Assembly: GCF_003346775.1 (NCBI RefSeq)
Contig: NZ_CP031219.1
Coordinates: forward strand, 2,728,001-2,792,000
Source: Malaciobacter mytili LMG 24559
GTDB lineage: Bacteria > Campylobacterota > Campylobacteria > Campylobacterales > Arcobacteraceae
DNA: 64,000 nucleotides
Direction of reading: 5' to 3'
The notes beneath the pieces were generated by a model that made no database searches, had not been told where the DNA came from, and worked only from the letters and a program-made list of their open reading frames with translations. The translations under genes were made by a program, and so were the position numbers. Below, in pieces: positions 29,329 to 38,212 of this stretch; within the stretch, counting starts at the first letter, position 1, and the number at the start of each line of letters is the position of its first letter.

Positions 29329-30289
29329 AGATGAATCTGAAGAAGTAAAATACGAAAAAGAATATCATTATTTAGAATCAAAAATTAAAATCTTATCTCA
29401 AAGTTTCTTATGGAATGGTAGTGAGGTAAGTGAGAGATTACAAGATTGGCAATCAAACTTTAATGGACAAGTAAAAGATTCTAAAATAGAATTGCATAAT
29501 GCAATGTTTTTACTAAGTCAATTTATGTTCTTTAATGATAAAACTATTAGAAATTTTCTTCAATCAATTTATAAAGATCTTATTGTTAAACCTATAATTG
29601 ATAGTATTAGAAGAAATAATGAAAATACTATTGATTTAACTTTTATTCAAGAAAACTTGAATACAAAACTTTCTTTAATAAAATTTATTCCAATTGGAAA
29701 AATATCTGGTAGTGGTGCGATGATTTCATATCTTTTTAGACAAGCAACAGATATATCAGAAGAACAAGTTATACTAGCTTCAGATTTATATAATTCTTCT
29801 GGAAATTTAAATTTTCCAGAAATTGAACATTATATTTTAATTGATGACTTAGCAGGGAGCGGTACACAAGTTTGTGACTTTGTAACAAAACATAAGATTT
29901 TAAATCTAAAAATAGAAAACAAACATATACAAATATCATATCTACCTATATTTTCAACTAGTATAGCAATTGAAAAAATAAAAAAGTCAACTTTTCATCA
30001 AATATATGTAAATCCATTATTTGAGCTTGATGAAAGCTATCAAGTTTATTCACAAAAAAGTAGATATTTTTCAAATGTAAAAAAACATAAGTATATTGGT
30101 AGACTTATGTCAAAATATATATTTAAGAAGTATGCAAAAAATCTAAATTTTATAGAAGAAAACTCATTAGGCTATTCTAATACACAATTAATGTTAGCTT
30201 TTTCACATAATACTCCAGATAATACACTACCATTATTTTGGGAAGATTCAAAATGGAATGCTATCTTTAAAAGATATAATAAAAAATAG
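29315..30289 (+). CDS. Phosphoribosyltransferase-like protein of the putative defence operon
   Basis: I place the start at ATG 29315, after AGAGG at good spacing, rather than at 29267; the product is then about 324 residues. The middle contains HYILIDDLAGSGTQVCDF, which matches the PRPP-binding loop of type I phosphoribosyltransferases (hydrophobic strand, paired acids, then a Gly/Ser/Thr loop). KISGSGAMISYLFR upstream is compatible with the pyrophosphate loop. Flanking regions are not familiar. Such proteins occur in bacterial conflict systems, where nucleotide chemistry may generate or sense a signal; the role here is inferred. It overlaps the methyltransferase gene and lies 8 bases before the ATPase gene. 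Confidence 0.65.
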   Translation: MNYFEDESEEVKYEKEYHYLESKIKILSQSFLWNGSEVSERLQDWQSNFNGQVKDSKIELHNAMFLLSQFMFFNDKTIRNFLQSIYKDLIVKPIIDSIRRNNENTIDLTFIQENLNTKLSLIKFIPIGKISGSGAMISYLFRQATDISEEQVILASDLYNSSGNLNFPEIEHYILIDDLAGSGTQVCDFVTKHKILNLKIENKHIQISYLPIFSTSIAIEKIKKSTFHQIYVNPLFELDESYQVYSQKSRYFSNVKKHKYIGRLMSKYIFKKYAKNLNFIEENSLGYSNTQLMLAFSHNTPDNTLPLFWEDSKWNAIFKRYNKK

Positions 30290-30297
30290 GTAATTAT

Positions 30298-32349
30298 ATG
30301 ATTAAAAATCCCTTTGAAAATACAAAAGCATCTTATATGAGCAATGAAGAAATCCTTTCTTATTGGACAGATATTAATAATCAAACTATTATATCAACCG
30401 AACAAGAAGAAGTTGATAACACAGAATTAGAAATCCAGAATTATCACTATATAATGAATCCAAGACTATCTCTACCTATTTTCATTCTAGGTAGTAAAGG
30501 TAGTGGGAAAACTCATTTATTACGGTATTTCTCACTTGAACTTCAAGAAAAAGATGCTGAAGATAACCATATAAGTCTTTTAGAACAAATTAAAAAAGAC
30601 CAATATCTAGGTATTTTATTTACTTCTAGTTCCTTTGAATTTCAAATGTTCCAAAATGATGGAGATTCTAATTCTGTGTATATTTATTATTCAAATCTAG
30701 TATTTATAGAGGTTTTTTTTGTTCACTGTAATAAACTATTTGAATGTATTAATGATAAAGAACATGAAAAAAAACTACTTGCTCAACTAGCCCCATTATT
30801 CTTTCCAAGATTTAGAGAAAATATAATTAATATTTCTAACCTTCAAAAATTTTTAGAATTCATCACAGATACTAGAATGAATCTTGAAGAAGAAATTTTA
30901 ATGTCAAAGGCAAATAAAGCATATACACCAAATTACAAATTTTTATTTAATCCTGCTCCAAGTTTTTTCCAGAAAGTAATTAAATATACCTTCTCAAATA
31001 CTATTGATCTGAAAGACATACATATATTATTTATGATTGATGAATTTGAAAACTTTGATGAATACCAACAAAAATACATCAATACATGTTTAAGGCATCC
31101 TGAATATCCAGATTATCTTTCTATTCGTATTTGTGGTAGATTATATTCCATTAAAACAGATGAAACTTTCGATGACAATGAACCTCTTATGGAAGGAGCC
31201 GAAAAAAAAACATCTATTTTAGATAAAGTATTATCTTCAAACAATCGGTCGGGTTTTACAAACTATGCCTCACAGCTTGCTATCAATAGAATAAGAGAAA
31301 ATATAAAAACAGACCTTGAATCTAATGATTTTTTAAAATTATTTAAAGACTTAGATAGAGAAAACTATTTTTATAATATATTAAACTCATCGCAAAAAGA
31401 CAATGAAGTATTTTCAAAAAAACTAATTTCTTACTTAGAACAGGAAGGTTTTGTTAAAACTCAAATTCATAACATAATAAAGAAACTTTTTATTAAAGAA
31501 AACTTATTTTTATCAAAATTGAACTTTTTATTATTGTATAAAAGCTGGTATAAATCTCCTGATTTAATTAAAAGAAGTACAGAAATTCAGAAATCCCTTC
31601 AAAATCTTTTAAATAATAAAAAAAATTTTCATCAAACACAGATAGATCATCATGGAGTTGATATGCTTTATCAAGTATATAAAGATACTAAAAATTTATA
31701 CAATTATTGTGGTTTTGATTCTATAATTAATATGTCTGAAGCGAATCCTAGAAATTATTTAACTATTCTAAGTAATTTACATAGACACTGTACCTTTAAA
31801 AATATTAATATGTTTGAAGGAGATGAAATACCAATTACTTTACAAAATAAAGCTATGAGAGAAACATCTGAGTGGTTCTGGAATGATATTCATAAATATA
31901 AAAATTTAATTGATAATAAAATTTTCTTTGTTCTTGAAAGATTATGTCATTTTTTCCGTTTACATAGAATCTCAGATAAACCAGTAGAAAAAACTTTAAT
32001 TTCTTTTTCTTTTGATATTAATAGTATTAACAAAGATATATTAAAAATAATTGATGATGCAGTAAAACATTCAATCTTTATTGAGCAATCTTCAGGTAAA
32101 AAAACTAAAAATGAACATTCTATTATAAAACAATATAGTATTAATGCAATGTTTTCACCTAAATGGGATTTACCTCTTCAAATAGGTGGTACCATTGAAT
32201 TAAAAAAAGAAGAAATACATGCTTTATTTGATGAAGATAAAAAATCTTGGGAAAGATATAGAGATATACGATTGTCTAGATATAACTATCCATTTAAAGA
32301 TAAAACTTCAAATAGTTTATTTGATACGGTAATAGGTATAGAAAAATGA
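30298..32349 (+). CDS. Large P-loop ATPase (ORC/Cdc6-like) of the putative defence operon
   Basis: The 683-residue protein has Walker A at about residue 62-70 (ILGSKGSGKTHLLRYF) and a Walker B at about 240 (IHILFMIDEFENFDEYQ), separated by an unusually long insertion, as in some ORC/Cdc6-like and STAND-like ATPases. The C-terminal half is helical and ends in a domain that looks like a winged helix (SINAMFSPKWDLPLQIGG). There is no nuclease motif. It probably acts as the NTP-driven switch of the four-gene system. The start follows the previous stop by 8 bases and the end overlaps the next gene by 4 (ATGA). Confidence 0.7.
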   Translation: MIKNPFENTKASYMSNEEILSYWTDINNQTIISTEQEEVDNTELEIQNYHYIMNPRLSLPIFILGSKGSGKTHLLRYFSLELQEKDAEDNHISLLEQIKKDQYLGILFTSSSFEFQMFQNDGDSNSVYIYYSNLVFIEVFFVHCNKLFECINDKEHEKKLLAQLAPLFFPRFRENIINISNLQKFLEFITDTRMNLEEEILMSKANKAYTPNYKFLFNPAPSFFQKVIKYTFSNTIDLKDIHILFMIDEFENFDEYQQKYINTCLRHPEYPDYLSIRICGRLYSIKTDETFDDNEPLMEGAEKKTSILDKVLSSNNRSGFTNYASQLAINRIRENIKTDLESNDFLKLFKDLDRENYFYNILNSSQKDNEVFSKKLISYLEQEGFVKTQIHNIIKKLFIKENLFLSKLNFLLLYKSWYKSPDLIKRSTEIQKSLQNLLNNKKNFHQTQIDHHGVDMLYQVYKDTKNLYNYCGFDSIINMSEANPRNYLTILSNLHRHCTFKNINMFEGDEIPITLQNKAMRETSEWFWNDIHKYKNLIDNKIFFVLERLCHFFRLHRISDKPVEKTLISFSFDINSINKDILKIIDDAVKHSIFIEQSSGKKTKNEHSIIKQYSINAMFSPKWDLPLQIGGTIELKKEEIHALFDEDKKSWERYRDIRLSRYNYPFKDKTSNSLFDTVIGIEK

Positions 32350-33338
32350 TTCTTAATTCTTATAATTTGTATTATCATGATACATATAAAACATTGGATG
32401 ATTTTTCTTCAAATTCAAAAAATTATGATTTATTTATTTCTGGTTACACAGAAGAGACAATGGTCAGAAGTGTTTATGATAAAGTTGATTCAATAAAAAA
32501 GGTATGGTTAATTTTTCCAGATTATCATTTAACCTCTATACCTTCCGAAGAAAATTTTACAGAGACTATATCAATAGATAATACATACTTAGAATCTACA
32601 TTTACAAATAACTTTTTTACAAATTATTCATTAGATAAATATATTGATAAAAAAATATGTATCGATATTACAGGTTTTATAAAACCTTATATTTTTTCAT
32701 TGATACGTTTATTTAAAGAAAATAACTTTAAAAACATCGATATAATATATAGTGAACCTAAATATTATAAAGATAAAGAAAAAACTAAATTTTCATCACA
32801 GATTTTATCTGTACGTGCAATTAATTTTTTTAATTCTTCAAATCCTGATACTTCAAAAGACATGCTAATAATAAATGCGGGGTATGACATTAATTTAATT
32901 TCTTCAGTAATTGAAAGATATAGTAGTATTAAACAAAAAAAGTTACTTTTAGGTTCCCCACCATTAATGCCAGATATGCTCCAAGAAAACCTTTTAAATA
33001 TTGAAAATATAAAAAATGATTTTCATAGTTTTAATCCATTATTTTCTCCTGCAAATAATCCTTTTGAAACAGCCAATGTGATTTCAACGTATATTCAAGA
33101 GTATACTCAAAAAAATAAAATAACTAACTTATATATAGCACCATTAGCTACAAAACCACAAGCTCTTGGATTACTTCTTTTTTTAATGGCAGAAAAAGTT
33201 AAATTAGAAAAAGAGCATAATATTAAAATTAAAGTTATATATCCTTTTACAGAATCATATTCATCCTCAGCAGGGAAGGAGATATCTCGAATTAATATAT
33301 ATAATTTAGATTTTAATATTTTAAATTTAAGTAATTAG
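32346..33338 (+). CDS. CARF-like Rossmann-fold protein, last gene of the putative defence operon
   Basis: The 330-residue protein shows alternating strands and helices of a Rossmann-type fold. The segment KKICIDITGFIKPYIFSLIRLF recalls the DxTGGxK signature of CARF domains, which bind cyclic oligonucleotides or related nucleotides. Other conserved-looking pieces are FISGYTEETMVRSVYD, LIINAGYDINLISSVIE and LYIAPLATKPQALGLLLFLM. The match to CARF is suggestive only. If right, this protein senses a nucleotide signal. It overlaps the ATPase gene by 4 bases and ends 13 bases from the convergent tniQ gene. Confidence 0.5.
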   Translation: MILNSYNLYYHDTYKTLDDFSSNSKNYDLFISGYTEETMVRSVYDKVDSIKKVWLIFPDYHLTSIPSEENFTETISIDNTYLESTFTNNFFTNYSLDKYIDKKICIDITGFIKPYIFSLIRLFKENNFKNIDIIYSEPKYYKDKEKTKFSSQILSVRAINFFNSSNPDTSKDMLIINAGYDINLISSVIERYSSIKQKKLLLGSPPLMPDMLQENLLNIENIKNDFHSFNPLFSPANNPFETANVISTYIQEYTQKNKITNLYIAPLATKPQALGLLLFLMAEKVKLEKEHNIKIKVIYPFTESYSSSAGKEISRINIYNLDFNILNLSN

Positions 33339-33351
33339 AAATACACTTTAT

Positions 33352-34533
33352 TTATTCTTTTATATTTTTAATTACTTTATACATTTTATTGTATTCCTTA
33401 TGGATCATGGAATGGCATCCTATAACTTCTGCAACATTTAATTGGTTTACAATCTCTCCTTTTTCTTGTAAATATTTTATTGCACCAATAACTTCACTTT
33501 CACTAATAACTCTTCCTGTTTTATTTTTCATTGGAATAAGTTCATCTATCATATTCTTGTACCAAAATGAAAAGTTATTGAAACCATGAACAAATTCTCT
33601 ATGTGTTAAGTTATTTTGATAAGCAAAATTTACAAAGTTTTTTGGATAGTTTTGGAAAAGAAAATAAACCATTAAAGTTAATATAAACTCTTTTTTTATT
33701 GATAAGGCTTTCTTTGAATTATACTCATTAAGTTTGATACAAATATCTTTATATTCCTCAATCATTGGAAATTCATTTAAATTCAATTTTTCTTTTCTAT
33801 TGAGAAGATATCTTAGCTTTGTAAAACTATCAAATACAAATACTGAATTTATCTTTTTTTTATTGATAAAAAAATAGCCTTTATTTAATCCATTTTCAAA
33901 CCAGTCAATTGCTTTTAATCCATAAAGAAAATTTGATGGTATTGGCAAAGATATTGTTTCTCTCAAATCTCTTTCACATTTAAAACAAAAACATAATTCC
34001 TTAAAATGTCTGATTTTGGATAAATTAATTTTTTCATAACATTTCCAACATCTATCAGTCAAAAATATTTTATGTTTGGGACAGGCATTATAGAAACTGT
34101 ATCTCCATTTCTTTCTAAAGTAAGGAATATTATCTTCAGCTAAACACTTAGGACAATACATTAAACCATTATGAGTTCTCTTATCTACTAATTTTCTAAT
34201 TTGAAAAGTTGGATATAAACTATTTTCTTCACAAGTGAATAAATATCCCTCTTCACTTCTTAAAGACATTTGCAAAATTTGTTTTAGAGATAATCCACTT
34301 TTAAAAGAGATCTGATTAATCAATTTTTCGTCATATAAAAAATCTAAATCCGTTCTAGATGTTGCACAACCTTCATGACGAATAAATAAACTAATAAAAG
34401 TAGATAAGTTTCTTTGATGTTCTATTGCCATTCTGATAAACCAAGAACTTAATAATTCTTTATCTTGAACTTTAGGTATAAATAAAAAGAAATAGTCTTG
34501 AACCCAATCTCTATTTCTTTTTTGAGTAGCCAT
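33352..34533 (-). CDS. tniQ: TniQ/TnsD-family target-selection protein
   Basis: The 393-residue protein belongs to the TniQ family. The N-terminus has KELLSSWFIRMAIEHQRNLSTFI, followed by zinc-binding clusters MYCPKCLAED, YNACPKHKIFLTDRCWKCY and FCFKCERD. In Tn7 the homologue TnsD binds the 3' end of glmS; since this element sits at the 3' end of mnmG, this protein probably recognises mnmG. It is shorter than Tn7 TnsD (about 500 residues). No Cas genes are present, so it does not belong to a CRISPR-guided transposon. It lies 1 base after tnsC and appears intact. Confidence 0.85.
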   Translation of the reverse strand: MATQKRNRDWVQDYFFLFIPKVQDKELLSSWFIRMAIEHQRNLSTFISLFIRHEGCATSRTDLDFLYDEKLINQISFKSGLSLKQILQMSLRSEEGYLFTCEENSLYPTFQIRKLVDKRTHNGLMYCPKCLAEDNIPYFRKKWRYSFYNACPKHKIFLTDRCWKCYEKINLSKIRHFKELCFCFKCERDLRETISLPIPSNFLYGLKAIDWFENGLNKGYFFINKKKINSVFVFDSFTKLRYLLNRKEKLNLNEFPMIEEYKDICIKLNEYNSKKALSIKKEFILTLMVYFLFQNYPKNFVNFAYQNNLTHREFVHGFNNFSFWYKNMIDELIPMKNKTGRVISESEVIGAIKYLQEKGEIVNQLNVAEVIGCHSMIHKEYNKMYKVIKNIKE

Positions 34534-34534
34534 T

Positions 34535-35404
34535 TTATAACTTTGGTAAGTATTCTATATCATCAACAATAATATATTCTCTTTTAGACTTTATAGCTTT
34601 AACAGCTGCTTTTTTTATTAAATTTACAGTCTTACCTATTAAACCTTCTGATTTATGAAAAAGAGCACTCATAATCTCTGGATCTTCTGCTAGATTTGAA
34701 GCTTCTTTTAAAGGTAAACATCTTTCATATGTTGCTAAAAAGGACCTATATTTTCTATCATTATTCCATCGAGGTAATTCAATTGAAGGGAATCTAGATT
34801 CTGTTTCAGCACCAATAGATAAAGCTGAATGAGCAATTCTAGTACCAGCTAAAATTATAGTCAAAGACAAACTATTACTTAGCTGTTTTAAATCATCAAT
34901 AAAGGTTCTTTGTTTATTTAGATTCCCTGTTAAAGAACTATGTATTTCATCGATAAGTATCATTCTAGTACCTAACTTACACAGATAATGCTTCACTAAA
35001 TTTGCTTTTATTGAAACCTTTTCAATTCTTTTGTGAGGAACACATAATTCATCTAAGATAAGACTATATAACCTACTCTCATCAGGAATTGTTGGAGCTT
35101 GGAAATATAGTATTGGAATTTCATAAGTAGTAATATTCCCTTTTTCAATTGCTTCTAATTTTACTTTATGTAAATCGTACATCCTTTTTAAAATTACTGT
35201 TTTGCCATTATTTGAATCCCCATAAATAAGTAATCCCTCATGTCTCATTTGAGGTGGGTCTAAAAATTTATCTTCTAAAATCTCTACAAGTTTTGCAGCT
35301 GAACCATATCCAATCCAATGGTCTTTTTTACAATATATAATTCTTTCTTCATCACTTTTACTTAAATATTCAAAAGCGTCAGGTGTTAAATTTCTATCAT
35401 TCAT
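34535..35404 (-). CDS. tniB: Transposition ATPase of TniB/TnsC type
   Basis: The 289-residue AAA ATPase has Walker A LLIYGDSNNGKTVILKRM, Walker B RMILIDEIHSSL, and sensor sequence LTIILAGTRIAHSAL. The length and motifs are TniB-type; TnsC of Tn7 is nearly twice as long. It should couple target selection by the TniQ protein to the TnsB transposase. It is intact. Between it and the annotated end of tnsB lie 150 bases that still encode a TnsB tail. Confidence 0.88.
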   Translation of the reverse strand: MNDRNLTPDAFEYLSKSDEERIIYCKKDHWIGYGSAAKLVEILEDKFLDPPQMRHEGLLIYGDSNNGKTVILKRMYDLHKVKLEAIEKGNITTYEIPILYFQAPTIPDESRLYSLILDELCVPHKRIEKVSIKANLVKHYLCKLGTRMILIDEIHSSLTGNLNKQRTFIDDLKQLSNSLSLTIILAGTRIAHSALSIGAETESRFPSIELPRWNNDRKYRSFLATYERCLPLKEASNLAEDPEIMSALFHKSEGLIGKTVNLIKKAAVKAIKSKREYIIVDDIEYLPKL

Positions 35405-35407
35405 AAA

Positions 35408-35554
35408 TTAACCTATTGGGTAAATTTCATAATCACTATCATCTTCTTCATTAAATTGTTTTTCTAAATTTAATTTTGATTGAGATTTGGGAGTCACATC
35501 TAGTACTTTTGATTCATATTCCATTGTTTTTTCTTGATGTTTTTTTGTACTTTT
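35408..35554 (-). pseudogene. Detached C-terminal tail of TnsB beyond an in-frame stop
   Basis: After the TAA that ends tnsB the same frame stays open for about 48 codons and ends at a stop 3 bases before the tniB start. It encodes a lysine-rich linker then a short acidic end (NEEDDSDYEIYPIG). In Tn7-like elements the TnsB C-terminal tail contacts the TnsC ATPase. An internal ATG exists, so a 38-residue peptide could also be made. Confidence 0.55.
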
Positions 35555-37285
35555 TTATCTTCTAACAGACTTAGTTTCTTTTTTAGCATCTAAAATATAT
35601 TGATTTAATCTTTCATGTGCTTCAAAAATATCATGAGGTTCAAGTTCTCTACCAGTGATAGCTTTTTTTGCTTCACTTATAGATCTTCTTAATTCTGTTA
35701 AATCCATAGCTGGTCTTCTTATATCTGCATATGGGATAATAATATATTCTTTAATATCTTCATCATAAACATAGATTTTACTAATATCTCTTGGGTCTCT
35801 TCTACACTCAACTTCATTTATCAAATCAGGTTTTAATTTTTTATATTGAGATGGAATTATATATTTTCTAAGAGTTTCTGAAAAATAAGTAATGTAATCA
35901 ATAGTTATCCCATTTTTTTGAACACTTCTTTTTATTTTTGGTAATAATGACATTCTGAATTTTATAGTATCAGCAGGTACTATTGGTAAAAATGGTATTT
36001 CTTTCTCATCTCTAACTCCAAGTAAACCTTGATAAAATTTTTCTTCAGGTGTCATACCTAAAGAACTATGTACAGTTTTATGATATACATTTACTATAAA
36101 ATCAATATACCACTTTTCTAATTCAGAAACTGTTACAGCTGCTTTTTTACCAGATTTATATTTACCTTTTTCAAATATATTTGAAAAAGTACTTCCTGGT
36201 AATTGATGTGTTTTTTTCATAAAAGTGCCTATAACACGTTCAACTGCACCACCAAATTCAGGACGTGCTACTGGACGATAAATATCCTCAATAGCAAATT
36301 CACTACAAAAACTATGTAAGCTTATCGACCTAAAATCTTTTCCATTGTCCATATGAATTTTACGAGGTAAACCATAAACTGGCCACTCTCCTTTTATACC
36401 ATGTTGATTCAAAAAATCATCTTTTGGTAATACTGCATTTAAAAAACATTGTCCCACACTAAAATAACTAGGAGCATTTAATGAAATATAAAAACCATAA
36501 ATCATTCTACTAATAGCAACAGTAATAAATGGTCTTCCTATTTCTTCTCTTGTTTCTTCATCAACTAAAATTACATCAACTTTAGTATGATCTATTTGTA
36601 TAATATCTAGAGGTAGTTTTACTTCAGGAAACTTTCCAGGCATTCCTCTAGTTTCTCTTACACTAAGATTTTTTCTATGTTTTGCAATTAATTTAGGATT
36701 AATATTATTAAGCCGATTTCTGATTGCTCCTTTTTTAGAAATCTGAACATTAAATTTTTTACATTCATTAGCTATTACATTGTAAATATTTGAAAATGGT
36801 AATTGCTGGTCATCTAAATATACTTCATTAATTATTGTATTTATAATTTCTTCTGTTTCTTGAGGAAATCTAGATTTTCCTTTAGCTCCACAATTTTCTC
36901 TATTTCCAGCAAGGGAACTAACTGTGCCAAACTTTTCAAAAGTTTCAATCCATCTATAAAGAGTTGCCATACCTTTTTTAAATTTTTTAGCTCGTTTTTC
37001 TACATCTTTAGCTGTTCTATTCTTCATTTCAAGTAAAGGTTTAATTATTTCATACTTTTCTTTTGCTTTATCTAGATCTTTATCTCCATATTCTACTTGT
37101 GATTTTTCAGGTTCATTTGCATTTTTAAATTCTTTTGTTAAATCATTTACTTTTACAATAACTTCTTTATAAGGATTAATACTCTGTTTTAATAAAACTT
37201 TATCAGCAGAAGGAAAACTTTTTATTATATATTCATTATCTTCATAAAATATTTTTGAGTTTATATTAAATTTAATTACTCCCAT
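35555..37285 (-). CDS. tnsB: TnsB/TniA-type DDE transposase
   Basis: The 576-residue protein has a winged-helix region (about 70-200, AKKFKKGMATLYRWIETFEKFG) and an RNase-H-type integrase core with the DDE triad visible: Asp in IIQIDHTKVD, Asp in IHMDNGKDF, Glu in GGAVERVIGTF. A Mu-type beta domain follows (HSSLGMTPEEKF onwards). It joins the 3' ends of the transposon to the target. The start overlaps tnsA by 14 bases. The annotated end is a TAA at 35555; the frame remains open to 35408, so the protein has probably lost its last 48 residues. Confidence 0.88.
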   Translation of the reverse strand: MGVIKFNINSKIFYEDNEYIIKSFPSADKVLLKQSINPYKEVIVKVNDLTKEFKNANEPEKSQVEYGDKDLDKAKEKYEIIKPLLEMKNRTAKDVEKRAKKFKKGMATLYRWIETFEKFGTVSSLAGNRENCGAKGKSRFPQETEEIINTIINEVYLDDQQLPFSNIYNVIANECKKFNVQISKKGAIRNRLNNINPKLIAKHRKNLSVRETRGMPGKFPEVKLPLDIIQIDHTKVDVILVDEETREEIGRPFITVAISRMIYGFYISLNAPSYFSVGQCFLNAVLPKDDFLNQHGIKGEWPVYGLPRKIHMDNGKDFRSISLHSFCSEFAIEDIYRPVARPEFGGAVERVIGTFMKKTHQLPGSTFSNIFEKGKYKSGKKAAVTVSELEKWYIDFIVNVYHKTVHSSLGMTPEEKFYQGLLGVRDEKEIPFLPIVPADTIKFRMSLLPKIKRSVQKNGITIDYITYFSETLRKYIIPSQYKKLKPDLINEVECRRDPRDISKIYVYDEDIKEYIIIPYADIRRPAMDLTELRRSISEAKKAITGRELEPHDIFEAHERLNQYILDAKKETKSVRR

Positions 37286-37943
37286 TATTTATCTCCACAA
37301 TAGATTTCATCGTGACCTTTTCATTTTCTAAATCAGTTTTTAAAATATTTTGAGCCACAAGTTTCCAAATATTATTTGAAACTCTTTGATACTCAACTGG
37401 AGATTTCATTATTAAATTTGTAAGTTCAAATGCTGATATTTTTTTATCTTTTAATTTATCCAATATAATATCATCATACTTATCTTCAGATGGATGAAGA
37501 ATAAATCTATATAAAAAATCAATATTTGATATATAAATATCATTAAAATTAAGTTCTGTAAGAAATTTAAAATCTACCCCTATTCCCTCACATCTTATTT
37601 TTGCTACATTAAATTTTTTTTCATAAGTATCTTTATTCTTTTCAAATTCACTTAAGTATTTAACTTAAATAAGTGCATCTTTTAGATTTGTTTTTTTGTA
37701 TCTTTTAACAAAGCAATCTACATCATACTTTTGGGGTTTACCATTTTTAATTATCATTATTCGGGGTTGTTCTCGGTAAGTTTCTACAGTATTATCAAAT
37801 TCTAGATAAAGAAAAAGTGTCTTTTCAAGTGAAGAGTCAAATTCAATAGATCTATTATTTTTAACACTTGGGAAATGTCCAGTTACGGAACAATAGCTTT
37901 TTTTAATTTGTCTTTGTCCAAAAGTTATTGCATCATCATACAT
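37272..37943 (-). pseudogene. tnsA: tnsA endonuclease gene with an in-frame stop in the active site
   Basis: Codons 1-92 (37943-37668) encode the TnsA catalytic domain: SIEFDSSLEKTLFLYLEF with the metal-binding glutamate, ETYREQPR, and KYDVDCFV. A TAA at 37665-37667 follows LKDALI; the same frame then continues without a break for 130 codons, starting VKYLSEFEKN and ending where tnsB begins. In TnsA this point normally reads Glu-Val-Lys or Gln-Val-Lys with the catalytic lysine, so one base change in GAA or CAA explains the stop. TnsA makes the 5' cuts that free Tn7; loss should leave at best replicative transposition by TnsB. A downstream TTG at 37463 could restart a C-terminal fragment. Confidence 0.8.
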
Positions 37944-38212
37944 AATTTATCCAAAGTAATTTTAATAAATTATAGTATAAATAGTCTTTTATATAAATAT
38001 TAAAATATTTCTTCGTATTATTAATTTATAATGTATTAATAAAAATTTATTTTTTATGATGAGATTGTGTATAAACTAGATACAATAATTACTAAGAATA
38101 AAAAAGAGATATAATCAATTGTCTTGATAAATCAAAAACTGAAAGAACTATAAATAGCTTCCAGGCATATAAAAGAGCATAGTATCTCAATAATTATTTA
38201 AGGAAAAATTTA
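37944..38212. other. Intergenic region between tnsA and the Septu-like genes
   Basis: No recognisable gene or end repeat is visible. It must contain the divergent promoters of the tns operon and of the gene at 38213. A short frame near 38105-38181 (INSFQAYKRA before a stop) may be a remnant of something; I cannot assign it. Confidence 0.4.
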
